Origin: Phoronis australis
Lineage: Eukaryota > Phoronida > Phoronidae
NCBI GenBank assembly: GCA_002633005.1
Contig: NMRA01000431.1
Span: 185,733-249,732 of the forward strand
Reading direction: 5' to 3'
DNA length: 64,000 bases
This document shows, piece after piece, positions 13,601 through 52,600 of this stretch (within the stretch, counting starts at the first letter, position 1; the number at the start of each line of letters is the position of its first letter). The notes under the pieces were generated by a model. The model ran no database searches and was not told the DNA's origin. It saw nothing but the letters and a program-made list of their open reading frames with translations. The translations under genes were made by a program, and so were the position numbers.

Positions 13601-14636
13601 TGACGTGAACAAGTGGGACCTAAAATTATGCGAAAGAAATCACGCAAAACCATGGAGACTGAAACATTCTATTCGGATATGTTAAATTTGATATTTTCAT
13701 GACAAGTTCCATATTGAGCAATTCGTACCACGTCTTCCCATTTGCATGATGGTCAGTGCAGGTGTGTTGTCAGTATTTGTGTATTTAGCGGGTTTCATGT
13801 CAGATTTCTTTGAGTTGATGAAAACCACATCTACGTTTTGTTATACTAGACAGCCCTGCATCCTTGCAGTCTGTAAACCATCGTGAGAGGTGGACGTTAA
13901 GAGGCGAAGGTGGCTTGATACATGGCCTTCGTGGAGCTCTTGTCACTCAGGTCACTGGGATTAATGACTCGTACTATCTACTCAAATTAATGAGATGACA
14001 ACTTTGTTTTTGTGCAAGATTGCTTGGCAATTCTCTATCCATAAATGATGCTTTCCATGGTAGAAGTACACTCTCATGCTGCCAGGGGACAGCACATGTT
14101 GTTGGTTCCATATGACAGCTGTAGTGAGCATTAGTTTCACATCTGTGACTGGACAAACTCTTCTACACTGTATGTCCTTCACCATTATCAAGCAATAAAA
14201 GCACATTTCTTAAATGAAAGTAACTTGGGCAAAGTCTCGAGCTATTTAGTGTGTTTATGAAAATGTTCATAAGGTGCTGGTCACATTTTACTTTGCTGTG
14301 TTATTTTTGTTCCAAACACGTGTTTCTGCTACAGTGTGTACTAATGGTGCTCTTGTGAGTCTTCTTCGTTTGTTTCGCTATATACCTAGGGTTTAATCTC
14401 ACCTGTTTCGGACAAAATTAATTACCAAAAATTGATACTTTGTTTTCAAGAATGCTTACATTGTCTGAAAATGTCTAGTCGCACCGATAGTATTGAAGTT
14501 TGAAATGGTAAAGTATTTATTCATAATGCCTATCTATCCCTTGTGAAATGATGAAAAAATAAAATTTCTTAATCCTGCAGTTTTGTGTTCTAAACTGGTG
14601 CAATTTTACTGCACTTCCGTTTTGGAGCTTGTGCAC
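10681..14636. other. No gene recognised; short repeats
   Basis: Contains a 43-bp repeat in three copies at about 12290-12415 (CCAATGCTATGCATTTTAC) and a run of 14 C at about 12647-12660. I looked for the missing jag MNNL exons (ending ...FAWP before a phase-0 donor) and found none. Confidence 0.55.
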
Positions 14637-14766
14637 AGCATTTGGTTCACCGTAGCCATAATGTAATGTGCATGTACTCAGCATTTGGTTCACCGTAGCC
14701 ATAATGTAACGTGCATGTACTCAGCATTTGGTTCACCGTAGCCATAATGTGAAGTGCATGTGCACT
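14637..14766. repeat. 43-bp minisatellite, 3 copies
   Basis: Unit AGCATTTGGTTCACCGTAGC followed by CATAATGTAATG; the three copies end about 70 bp before jag exon 1. Confidence 0.95.
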
Positions 14767-14834
14767 AAGTGAGGGAAACCAGTGTTAGTCACTTTGATCT
14801 GCTTTGGTTCATATAATTTTTTTATTGTTTTCAG

Positions 14835-40657
<25,823 letters not shown>

Positions 40658-43600
40658 TGTGCACAGTACTCACTTTATTTATTAACAACTGAAATTATTT
40701 TTTTCTAGTTTGTTGTTATATTTTGTAGTCCTATTTGATGTTAATTTTTGTAAATGATTTTTTTCTTAGAGAAAGTGAAACTATCATTTGGTGGATGTCG
40801 TTCCATTATCAGGCTTTACCTTAATATTTTATTCTTTTTGTCATCAGTTATAGTGCAACTTCAGACCTTGTGTTAGAGGAGAAAGCTATTTTTGGTCACC
40901 AGTTTTCTTCGACGTGTGTGTATTAATTACCAATCTCATGACTAGAGTCCATTATGCATGGAACTTTCCCATTGTGATTTAGTTGCATTACAGCATGTCG
41001 TATCTGAGTTACTTGGGAAAACAGATGACTGATTTAAGATTGAGCACAGCCTGAACTATGTGTGAACAAAGATGAAGGATTACTCATTATGCTCCATGCA
41101 TTCTGAATTTGGGCCAGAGGACTAGTAATTCACTTGTGTTATGTCTTCAACAGGGGAACCTTGTCAGTTTTAAAAACAACACCAAATGCCTGTTCATACC
41201 AACTTAAACTCTGGGTCCAGAGGAGTATCGAAATGGATGTATATTGCAAAGGTAGTTGAATCTTTCAGACCAACTTGGACAGTTAACGGACACCACAGTT
41301 AATCATAGTTCAATGTGTGGATCAAAGTTATCACAAGATAATGCTCTTAAAAGACAGTTAATTATAGTTCAATGTGTGGGTCTGGATCAAAGTTATCACA
41401 AGATAATGCTCTTAAAAGGTCATTCATAGCATATTTTTAAATTTGAAGTATCGTTTCTATATATAGTCAGTTAATAAACAAAATGAAGCGGTTGTAGTGG
41501 TAGAACGGTCAATATTTGGTAAAAATATCATCACCGCATGCCATTGACTGCAACAGCAGTTGATTATTCCTAACTAAATTGTTCATATCATATCGAAGTG
41601 TTAATACTTCGCTGTATCTGTTGCAAAGTGCTCCTGTCTTTGATCCAAGAACAAAGCTAACCTTTCTTACTGACCCTACACTTTCCAAAACATGGACATG
41701 TCATTGTTGGTATGAAGAGCCCTTAACAGTGTTGTCTTTCTCGTGTTTGTTAACCTTGTCAAAACGTCGAGAAAGTGTCAGTACCACTAGATACACTCTC
41801 ATGGAACCGGGCGGTTCCTTGGCATGAAATTTTTTAGCTGAGGTACGTAGAGTTAACCCAGTCACATACACAGAGCTAACCCAGTCACATACACCGTGGC
41901 CTATTGGTATTTTTGCCATCAAGGACAGTCATGGTGTATCAGCATCCACAATACAGATGGTTTACCATGGCTTCATTGAATATCAGATCTCTTGTTATGC
42001 ACATTACTACCACTGTCACGTGTCAACTTGGCATTTTATGACCACTTTGGACAGTTTTTACCATTTTAAATCCAAAATTTGCTGTGTCAGTGCAGTAATT
42101 CCTTTTAATGTTATTTAGGTTTTGTGAAATGCCTTTTATGCTCTAAGCTTAAACAGTTGTCATCTGAAATATAAGGGTCTTAAACACCAAGTCAAGATGG
42201 ATTCTGTACCCTCAAAATTTGGACACTGTCCCTTGCATTAATCATGTGACAAGTGGGTGTAATTGACGGATGTGTGATGTGCCTGCTATTTTAATATAGA
42301 CAATCATGCTATGATAATAAAAAGAAAACATTCTCTAAAGTATGTTATTACCACTGGAGGCCTGTTCCTCATGGTACTGTATATTAAAACTTTGCATTTT
42401 GCTCACAGTGCCAAGTCAGCTTCACAAAGATTGGACTTAACCTTGAATAAATAAATCAATATAGGGATTAAAAACACAGCTTAGAATTTTTAATTGACCG
42501 GAGAATCGCTGGTAGATATCTAAAATGTTGATTGGAATTTGAAAACAGGCCTCTTGTATGTGTTGGACTGAGCACTTCTAACAGCACCATGTGAACACTT
42601 CCGATAGGACCATGTGAACACTTGCCAAGGAGTTCTCCATATTCTTGAAGACATAGTTTAGTTATGTGCTGCGTCTATGACTGTAAATATTGTATATATT
42701 TTATACACACAACCCACAAATAGAGGATTATGTGTTGTTAGCATGCTTTTCTATACTGTAAAAGTACAAAGTGCATAAAATGACCAAAGCAATCGCAGGT
42801 CTTGTCAAAGTATAGAATTAATTGTTTCTATTCTACGTTTTATTAGTTCTTGTACATGTTGAATCTCAAACCTGGACTTGCCACATATTAGTGGCAGTGT
42901 TTTTAATGGTGTGTGAGGGGAAGACTGTTAATATACCTAGACTTGTTAACAGTGACTTCCTGTCAGAAGCTTCAGCACGAGCGTTTCATCAAAGTCATTC
43001 ATCTTATTGGCAGATGATTTAAAGAGACAAAAGCTCTAGTAATGTAAGTGATATAAGTTAATGTGACCATGTGAAGGAATTAAGAGATTACAAGTAAATG
43101 GAACACGTGTTGGCAAATTTTAAGTTATTAAACGTAATTGATATCACATAATTTTAACAGTAATGCTTTTGAACTGGCATCTCCTTGCAAATATGTCTTT
43201 TAGGAGCAAACACTTGGTGATTTTTTCATGTGTTCTCGAGTATAAGTAATCCATTTTCAAATAGAGTTCAGTTTGCAAAGCCTGTACACTCAGTTTTGTC
43301 ATTGACCAATTGATGCAACATTAAGTAAAAGCAAATGATAAGCATATCTGCAATTAAAAGATGTTTTCCACATGTTCCCTTCATGAGGCCAAGTTGTTCT
43401 TCAGTGTGAGGTACTTCTATGTTGACTAGTCAAGGGCTAACGTGCACAATAGGTTGGGCCTTCTACAAGGGCTAGCGTGCAGTGATAGGTTCAGCCTTGT
43501 ACAGTTGTCAGCAGTCACATTGGCTTGTAATTAACCATGAAAGTTATTGGCAACATATCAGAAGTAAAGCTCATTGTAGTGACGGTTGGTTCCGAGTGAT

Positions 43601-44062
43601 GAATTCTGTGCTTTGTATATATTTCATTTGGTAGCTCAACAATGATAAGAATACTATTCAATCCCTTTGAAGAACAACAGTTTGTTTTATCCTGCACTTT
43701 TCGTCTTCATCAATTTGGATTGCTCTTCAATTTCCTGTGGGCAACTACGATAGTTAAATTCTTGCAGTTATGAACAATTGGTTATTCCCAATTTGGAAGT
43801 TGAATTGTTCATTTTAATTGTGAACAACTGATTCTGTAACTAATTATTGTTTAACAGCGAGTCATTAAGTGCAATGTTTTGTGTTGGAGTGTAGACTGTA
43901 AATTTGTATGGAGAATAGTTTAACTTATTTCTATGTGTATATACAACTATATTACAAAATGGCAGTGAACTGTCAAGTATGCCAGCCTATTTATATTTGT
44001 TCCTTAAAAGCAGGTTACATAAGCAAAACAAGGAATATTGTCAATAACTGGAGTCAAATAAA
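40658..44062 (+). other. jag: jag 3' UTR (3' limit uncertain)
   Basis: No coding potential was recognised after the stop. AATAAA polyadenylation signals on the + strand occur at 41473-41478, 42446-42451 and 44057-44062; any of these could end the transcript. The stretch also contains a duplicated block of about 60 bp (41290-41420) and a short duplication at 41845-41895. It lies tail to tail with sirt2. Confidence 0.5.
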
Positions 44063-44519
44063 ATTATTCCGTTTTGTATAATTTTGTTTTTCCATGGTCT
44101 TAATGCTGATGAAGGCAATTCTTTAATGCAAAAATCTGTTTAGGGCACAATATTGTGAAAAAATGGAACTTTATTTTGTCAAGTTTTTCAACAAAATAAG
44201 TATTAGCAGAGGAAATTGTTTTCTCATTGTTATACCTAGAATCGCACTTTACATTGGTTACAATAGAACATTTGGGGAAACTACATCTGAATAAGTTATT
44301 GAGAAGTGGAGATTTCAGCAAATTTAAGCATCCAAATTAGATTTTTAAAAATATGCATGCAATTGGCAAGTGGCTAAATGTCCTTGCAGCACCTTGTACT
44401 GTCTATGCTTCTTGTCAAATAATGATCACTTCCTGAAATACCATAGCAACCTCAAGGTTATTTGGTATGTACACTGCTGCTGTGACTTTCTAAAACCACT
44501 CTGAGGTGGTGGCGTGTTT

Positions 44520-44668
44520 CAACTATTATTAAAATCTCACGGTCTATTTACACTGACCTCTTGTCTATTTACATTGTCATGACAGAAAAAAGACCGACCG
44601 AAACGCCATGACATTGTAAACAGACAAGATGTCTATGTAAATAGATCAAGAGATTTTAATAATAGTTG
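44520..44668. mobile_element. 150-bp hairpin (MITE-like)
   Basis: Left arm 44520-44580 begins CAACTATTATTAAAATCTC. The right arm 44608-44668 ends with the reverse complement, GATTTTAATAATAGTTG. The arms of about 61 bp pair with few mismatches around a loop of about 27 nt. Such a palindrome is typical of miniature inverted-repeat elements; in a transcript it would form a long stem. Confidence 0.8.
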
Positions 44669-45239
44669 TAACTGCTGCTGATCACTAGTTTGCATTACAA
44701 TTGGTTTGCAATTTGTCACAAAGTTTTACTGGTGCACAGCTACAATTCATAAAAAATGAAAAGCTTCCTGGTATGATAAGTTTGTTTCTCACTTATTGAC
44801 TCAAAAGTGTATTAAAGACTTTACCTTAAGTTTGAAAACTATCATACAAAGGGTATTTCTACCTGTGCAAGACGGTTGAATCTGGGATGTGCAAATTCGC
44901 CAAGCTGAATTCTTGAAGAGAGCTATCATAACGTCACTCTGATGCGATGATTTAGTTGCAACTCAACAAATTGCAGGAAAACCGTGAGGACCCAGCTTGA
45001 GACAGCAGCATCCAACACCCAGTTTGAGCAATAAAATTTCCGACTCGTAATACAGTGGACTCGAAAAAACTGAGTTAAAACAATGAACTATGATTTCCTA
45101 AAGCAACTGTAGGTGGTGCATTACACTGTCTACACAACCGACTTTTCATATACGACTGTAATCAGAATGTGCAGTAGTATATGAGTTACGAGAATTGGAA
45201 TGGGTATATAATCGCAAAATAAGGTTTTAAAAAACCTAT

Positions 45240-45665
45240 TTGTTTATTTACACCAACCTCTCGCATACTTTCCATGGTATGACATTTCTGTTGGTCATTA
45301 TTTCTCCGTCCTACTTCAGTTGTTACAGCATTTTAGAACACTGAGCGTCTAGTACACTCATAGTGATCAAGAATGAGCGCGTGCCGTGTAGTACACTCAT
45401 AGTGGTCAGTGATGAGCATGTGGTACACTCATAGTGGTCAGTGATGAGCGTGTGGTACACTCATAGTGGTCAGTGATGAGCATTTTTCATATTTTTGCAT
45501 ATAATCCTTGGGGGCAAGGTGGCATTTGAACCAGGGATCTGTTAGTTGTCATTCCAGCAGTATAGCTACAAGATAACTGATGACCAGAGAAATGACCGAT
45601 CAAAATGTCATGCCAATGGAAACAGAACGGTGGTGTAGAGAGACTAAAAACTTTTTAGAAATAAT
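45240..45665. mobile_element. Second inverted-repeat element with internal tandem repeat
   Basis: GACATTTCTGTTGGTCATT (45283-45301) and its diverged reverse complement AATGACCGATCAAAATGTC (45591-45609) belong to arms of about 60 bp, with CACCAACCTCTC and GGTGGTGTAGAG further out. CTATTTACAC-CCTCT motifs link it to the hairpin at 44520. Between the arms, a 33-bp unit with GGTCAGTGATGAGCGTG is repeated about four times (45345-45480). Confidence 0.6.
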
Positions 45666-45933
45666 GTTTCAATGAAAAGTGATGCATTCCAAGCAGTGCA
45701 TATATATTTCTAATATGCTTCAAATCATTAACACGATTGTGAAACAATGTGGATAATAATATGAATCCACATTTGTTCAACAAGATAAACCAAAATGACT
45801 ACTATACAGAGGGAGGTATGTCTTCTCTCTTCTCTGTTTCACAGTGGCAACATAATGCATTCACTTTCTCAACAAGCTCAACATTAACACTTCCAGTACC
45901 TAATGACTGATTGTGCCTTAAAATTGTCACAAT

Positions 45934-46628
45934 TTTATTTTTGAATTCATACCTTGCACTTAGAATGATGTTTGTTCTATATACAGATCATCATTTACAG
46001 TCGCTATGGTAACACAATGTGGCTATAAGTTTTAAATACTCATTAAAACTGGATTCTATTGAACAGTAACGTGATGCGTCTGCAGAGAAGGTAATCTTGT
46101 AAACTGGGCAGCATTCTGTAGACACTCAACACTTGAATGGCATTGTGGTGAGAAATCTTCACTTAAGGGATGAAGACTGATTTCTATCTTAAAAATTAAA
46201 GATTTTCACCTGACCGGTCACTCCAGTGGTCAATATTTTGCTGGACAGGCCAGTCTCAACATACTTGTGAAACACTCAGGACTGTGTATGGTCTTGTGTG
46301 AACTTGCGTTTCCACGAGTGTCTCATGTCAACAAAGTGCACCCCTGCTTCCTTCATGTTACATCCTAATACGAAAACATCAGAATTTGTTGCCCATGAGT
46401 GCAAACTATTTCTGCGTTAAAAACTAGTTTGAATGACATAACAGATAGTTGGATGTAAATTTGCTACGAGTTAAAAACACATTAAACATCACAAAATTGC
46501 AAGAAATTAACAATAAAGTAATAAAAAATAAAATTGCATTACCCTGCTGAGGAGTGAATGTCCAACAGACTAGTGAAAAACAACAAGCAGTACCAGTTAA
46601 AAGAATACTAAACCTTGTACTGGTGATT
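45934..46628 (-). other. sirt2: sirt2 3' UTR candidate
   Basis: Non-coding sequence follows the inferred stop. The nearest - strand AATAAA lies at 45939-45934, which would give a 3' UTR of about 700 nt. No better signal was seen before it. Confidence 0.45.
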
Positions 46629-46632
46629 TCAC
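46629..46632 (-). CDS. sirt2: sirt2 exon n: last base of Lys and stop codon
   Basis: The first acceptor with a strong pyrimidine tract after exon m (TTTTTTCTTTGTTTAG) is followed by GTGA. This completes the split Lys (AA/G) and gives TGA, so the protein would end TASPK. Only four coding bases lie in this exon. The phase fits, but no protein similarity can test it; an alternative last exon is possible. Confidence 0.55.
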
Positions 46633-49600
46633 CTAAACAAAGAAAAAATGACTGTCAACAGATATTGCAAAAATAGTACATTCCCTAACAAATAACAGCG
46701 TTATTGAGCTGCAAAGCTTCCTCAATGAGTTACTAAGAGAATCCTGTGCTTCAGCCACAGCAGTATTTCCCACAGATGTCGACAGACCTTGCAAGGGGAC
46801 TTCAAATATTCTCCAAGTTTTTGTTGATTTAAGGGAGCCAATGGGAGTTTGTCTGTTAATAGGCTTACATAAGGTTGAGTATCCCTTCAACACTTAATTT
46901 ATAACAATAGCAGAACACAAACCATTAACAAATTGAAAAAAAAAACCTGAAAACATTTTTGAATGCGCCTACTTACAAAGCAACCAGTACAAATTGTGAC
47001 CGTCTCAGCTTTGTACTTCTACAGACATAGAACAGCATAGATTGTCCTCTACACTTACTTTGGACTGGCCGTGACTCCTTCAGAGGTGTTGGATGCCTCC
47101 TCATCGCCTATGGGTTGGACAAATTTTTTAAAGTCATCCTGCAACAACAAAGTAATGCTGATGAACAAACGTAATAGTTGGTAAAATGCTTATTTCCACA
47201 TCAAACTGACCTTAGGCAGTACAATCTGACCAATAACCTTTTTGCTGACATCAGCCAAATTTTAAAGCAAAAATATCATTGCATGAATGTGTTTTCGTCA
47301 TCAGAAATCCTCTGACTTTGGTGCTATTTTTCATCTAACACTGACAAAAAACTGCCCTTTCTGGGGTTGTTTGCACAGATCTTAAATTGGACAGTGCCTA
47401 TTAGTTTACAAAGTATTTAACCAACAGATACATCCATAACGAGCATGACAACCTCTTCAACCATTCACACTGGATCTTGAACAACCATTCACAATAGATC
47501 TTGAACAACCATTCACACTCATGGATCTTGAACAACCATTCATACGGGATCATATTGCATATGGCCGTCATTTCTGTATGGGCGTTCGGGCGTTAGCGGT
47601 TGTATCTCCTAAACACCTTGCAGGATCTTATTAAAATTTGGCAGGTGTGTTCCTATGGGGTTGACGACAGAGGGCGAAGAGTTTCAGACCGACCCAAATA
47701 CCGCTGTGCCTCCTAGTGGCAATTTTAGTTTTTTACGTTTGCCTCTGTATTTTCAAAGATCCTCAACCAATTTTCAGGAAATTTGGCACATAGGCATCTA
47801 GATGTGACGCTATCCTCCCGTTTCCAGATGGATTTTAAACATTTTGCGCCATCTAGTGGCCATTTTTACTATTTTTGAGTTCGTTTTTGGCGTCCGCCCC
47901 TCTGTCAACCAAACCACTCTAAGGATGATTGCAAAAATTGGCATGTATGTTCTTACTATGAAGAGGACGGTTGACAATGATTTTCTGACGACTTCGACTA
48001 CTGTGGCGTCTCCTAGTGGCAGTTTTGTTTTTGCGTCCACGGCTGTATCTCCTAAATGCTCTTCAGGATCTTTATTAAGTATAGCAAATGTATATTCATA
48101 ATTATGAAGTTAACAGCAGAAAACGATGACTTTCGGACAGGTCCGACTAACACTGCCCCCTAGTGCCAATTTCATTTTAATTTTCTGTTTTCCTGTTTCT
48201 CTGAAGTTCCTCAACCAATTGTCAAATTTGTTAAATAGCTTTCTTTAAAGAAACGGTGACATTTTCTGGTTTTCAGATGGATTCGACATATTTTGCGCCA
48301 TCTAGTGACCACTTTTACTGTTTTGTAGTCTGTTTTTGTCATCCGCCCTCTGTCAACCAAACCACTCTTAGGATGACTGTGATAATTGGCTTATATATTG
48401 TTAGTGCGAAGAGGACATTTGATGATTTTCCAGCATCAATTACTGTGGCGCCTCCTAGCGGCAGTTTTTTTTGCCCCCTTAGCTGTATCTCCTAAGCCCT
48501 CCACAGAATGTTTATTAAATTTAGCAAGTTTATTTACATGACATTGACAACAGAAGACGACAACTTTCAGACGGATTCGATGAACCTTTGTCCCCTAGTG
48601 GCAATTTCATTTTTTCAATTTTGCTTAAGTTTCTTGACAGATTTTCATGAAATGTGGTAAATAGCTTTCTGTTAAAAAATGGTGATGTTTTCCAGTTTTT
48701 TGATGGATTCGAAATATTTTGCACCATCTAGTGGCCATTTTTATGACACAAATAAACACCCTAGAAGCACACCATTTGTAATGCATTCATGGGCTAATTT
48801 CAACACTCTGAGTTGCTCTTGTTATAATTTTAGACACCACTGATTTTTATATTCTTATTGAATGATTGTTCCAATGATTTCAAAATAACACCTGAGTCCT
48901 ACACCTTTTGGAAAATAAACCTTTCAATGTTTAAAACTGATAAACCATGGCTATGGTCTTAAAAACAACTCAAATATGAGGATTATGTCAATAACCCAAA
49001 AACAAATTCTAAGCAGGCAGCGAAATGAGAGAAGATTAAAAGTTGTTTATACCAATGAAAATTTGAAGAGTAATTTCGGGCTTAGTTAATGCAGGGCTAG
49101 GAATGACCAATGACAAAACAGAGGAAAATTTTCCAGGAGATGAGTCGTTCCAGAAATATATACTAGGTTTGTGTGAAAGATATATTTGTGTTGTAAAATT
49201 TAACTGAAATAAACATTTTTGCATGAAATCAAAATAATGATAAAAAGAGACGAAAAGAGGAAACAGGAAATCAAATAAGAGAAAATTGAAACCAAAAAGA
49301 GGAAACCCTCTTAAAAGAGGACAATTCCAAACCCTGTTAATGGTGCAACACAAACAGTGACTAAGATCTTCTTTGGCACATACAAAATTGTCACAAGGGG
49401 GCACCACATAGCTAACACATTCAAAAATCATTGTCAGTAAGAAGACTAATGTCACATTTTATAAAAGTAGATAAGAAATAGAATGTTGGGAAATCTGTAA
49501 AGGAACTCCAAAGACACAGAAGAAAACAATAAAACTAAAATTGCCACAAGTTATAGCCACCCGAAAGTTGTCCATTGTCACATTCCTAGGAATAAAGTTA

Positions 49601-52600
49601 AACTTTCCAAATTTTATAAAGGTCTTGTGATTAAAAATACAGTAGCAAACATACCAAAATTTGCTACTAAAGGGTGCCACAGCAGTGGAAAACGTCTGAC
49701 AATTAAAGTCTACTGTGATCTCAGTAGGAACTCAGCTGCCAAATTTCATAATGATTCTTTGAGCAGTGTGACAAATACAAATGTGGACAGTTAAACCACA
49801 GATTCTTAAAATATTAAAAACGTTCACTAGGAGACACAGAATATCTCTAATCCATCGAAAAATTAGAAGGCCTTGCCGTCTTCTTAATAATAACCTATTT
49901 GCAAAATTTTATGCAAGTCTGGCAATGAACTCTGAAGATATAAAAGCAAATAAAAATACTAAAATTGTTAATAGGGAGGACAGCAGTCACCCCCATCTGT
50001 CGTTATGTTCATAGGATTAGGAACATGTTGTCAAATCTAACAAAGATCATCCTGCAAAGGTTAAGGGAATACAGCTGCCGACACTGGATGTAGAAAGGAG
50101 ACACTGGAGTCTGAACAGAGATGACAGTAATATACATTCATGAACATGTACAAGTATTACAATGTACATGGCAGCCTTAAGGTTATGTAAAACCGTAGTA
50201 AATGTACTAATTATGCTAACTTGGTACACCATATCTCATAAACGGCAGATCAGGTCTAAAGGTAACTTTCAGATATGCTTTTTCTCAAAACGCAGTTAGA
50301 AATTGTTACAAAATGTTCCAGGGTTTTAAGGATGAAACTCAAAATCTGCTTACAGTGAAAAAAAAGCAAAAACTATAACGACGTTTCTTAAGATTTTATC
50401 TTGAATATCTACATCAAACAATATCAGGCCATTTTAACGATCAATCTTTCTTTTTTGCTTAATTTTACTAAAGACATGGTCATGTGACCCTGTTAATAGC
50501 AGATTGGTATAAAATCAGAAATAAAATTGTACAGGCTTCTACAGAAAATATATATACTTTTTTGACAGTGAAATAGATAGGCAGACAGTCATACTAACCT
50601 CCCATCCTAACAATTTCATCATTTCCATGACTCCACTATCACAAGTACCTTGCTTGAATATATCCCTACAATGACAAATACACCCACTTGGTGGAGCCAG
50701 CTTATGTCATGTGATGAAATCAAATGCCAATTTCCATTTTAGTAGTGACACAATGAAAGATACTTTGTCACTAGATGGCGATACTGTACATGTAATAGGT
50801 TCTGCATTCTTGTATGGGGATTTAATGCAGTGAGATTTCCCAACGATTTCTAAGAATTCAACCGCTATAAAACTGACACCGTTCTGTGATGAGATAACAA
50901 CAATATCCACGGGAAATGTCCGTCGTCTGTGAATAAAAGAAACTGCATTCTGTCCCTGTAAACTTGTAATGCCAGAATTAGAAATTGGGTCAAGCAAGAG
51001 CTGTTTTCACTGCTCCAATAATGCTTAAGAGACGTATGTGTAATGTTCTCTGTTTGTAAATGCCATTGTTCCAGGATGTAAAGGCCAACAGAACACACTA
51101 TATAGTCTAAAACTATAAAATCCAGGTCAACACTCCCTTTCCTCTGTGCATGACTCCATAACAATGGAGACCACTCGCTGTTTCCATGATATCCCAAGTG
51201 TTTGACCATTGGCTATTGTGGTTACCACCCCCTTATTACATCCTGGAACCATCACAGCTCCTCTTGCACTGGACAGCACTGTATGACTAGCATACCTGTA
51301 ATTGCCTTCTTTTCCAAATCTAAATCCACCGTGCACAGACAATCCCATCAAAAGGTTAAGGAATGGATCATCCTACAAAAAGAGATGAAGCATAAAAACT
51401 GAAACCATAACATCAAGAGTGATCATTGCCAAGATCTGCCCTCAGAAATGAGTTAGCAACAAATTCACCGTCTCGTTTCACACATTCAAGGCTTGGCTAT
51501 TCGCTAATCCATAGGGGGTTCAACAACTTCTTAGTCAAGACCATAAACGCTTTGTTAGGCTGTGTCCATCTGGAACGCTTGAATGACAAAGAGCAGAGTT
51601 AACAAAGAACTATAACTTTCACAAACATTGAATGCCAATTTCAAAAGGCCTAGTGTGAATGACACCCATGATATACAACAGTTCCCAAAAGTTGAAGCCA
51701 CTATAGGGACTAGTTACCCCTCCAATCCCAGAATGCAGGTGATTAACTACCAATGAAGTATATTTCTATGACAATACAGTGGTAGTCAGCTGCTACTTGA
51801 ACTATAAAGGCATGAGCCAAATGAAGTTGACTTCAAGTGTGTATATAATCACCTAAAAGGGAGAATACTGGCTGGTTTGATGAGTTCTATAACCATTCTG
51901 GTCCACGTGCTTAGCTGCATCATTAAATGTGCTCAATCATCTTTGGTCAAATCTTGGCTAGCAATATTGTAAGGAGCAACAGAATCCATTACAATAATTT
52001 CTTCAATCACACCAGACAATCAGAGCTTACTCTTTTAGAGTGACCATCCCACTCATTTATTCAGAATTCCTCACAGCATAATGTTTGCTATGACAACACG
52101 CATGCTCACTCTTATTACAGGATGTTCCTACTGGTAAGTCCAGATATATACGATTGGTAAAAATACATCTCCAAAGTATATGCCAACAGAGTACGGAAAA
52201 GGCCTAAACATTACACACGGCAATCATAAATTATGATAATGAGTTACGATGAGGTCAAATATGGCTAAATGGATAAACTAGAAAGCACACACACTTGATG
52301 TTGAAAATGGTCTACCTCTTGTATGTATAATGAACGCTACCTTTACCTTAATACAAACCAAATGGAAAATAAAACAGTTTTGTTATTACAAGAAATCTGG
52401 CACCACAAAAAGCTCAAGAGTTCTAAAAATTTTGCAAATCAGTCATACATTTGCTACTTACTGTTACTGTGGAGTTTTCCAAGTTGATGTACAATCGAGG
52501 GCATGATTCAGGAACACTGAAAACATAAACACAACATGTTGCAGCATCACACCAGTCTTTCAACTACTTCCAGCAAACTATCAAGAATGATCACTCATTA

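Noticed and set aside
1-14834. Search for jag signal peptide and MNNL exons
   Set aside because: No segment resembling the MNNL cysteines, GPCSFG or FAWP followed by a phase-0 donor was found; these exons are probably upstream.
45500-45570. Minus-strand GGTTCAAATGCC with upstream TAGCTATACTGCTGG, tRNA/SINE-like
   Set aside because: A and B boxes are only approximate and lie inside an inverted-repeat element; a cloverleaf could not be formed.
49036-49455. 139-codon ORF on the - strand
   Set aside because: No recognisable domain, low-complexity hydrophobic composition and overlap with dispersed repeat sequence inside a sirt2 intron.
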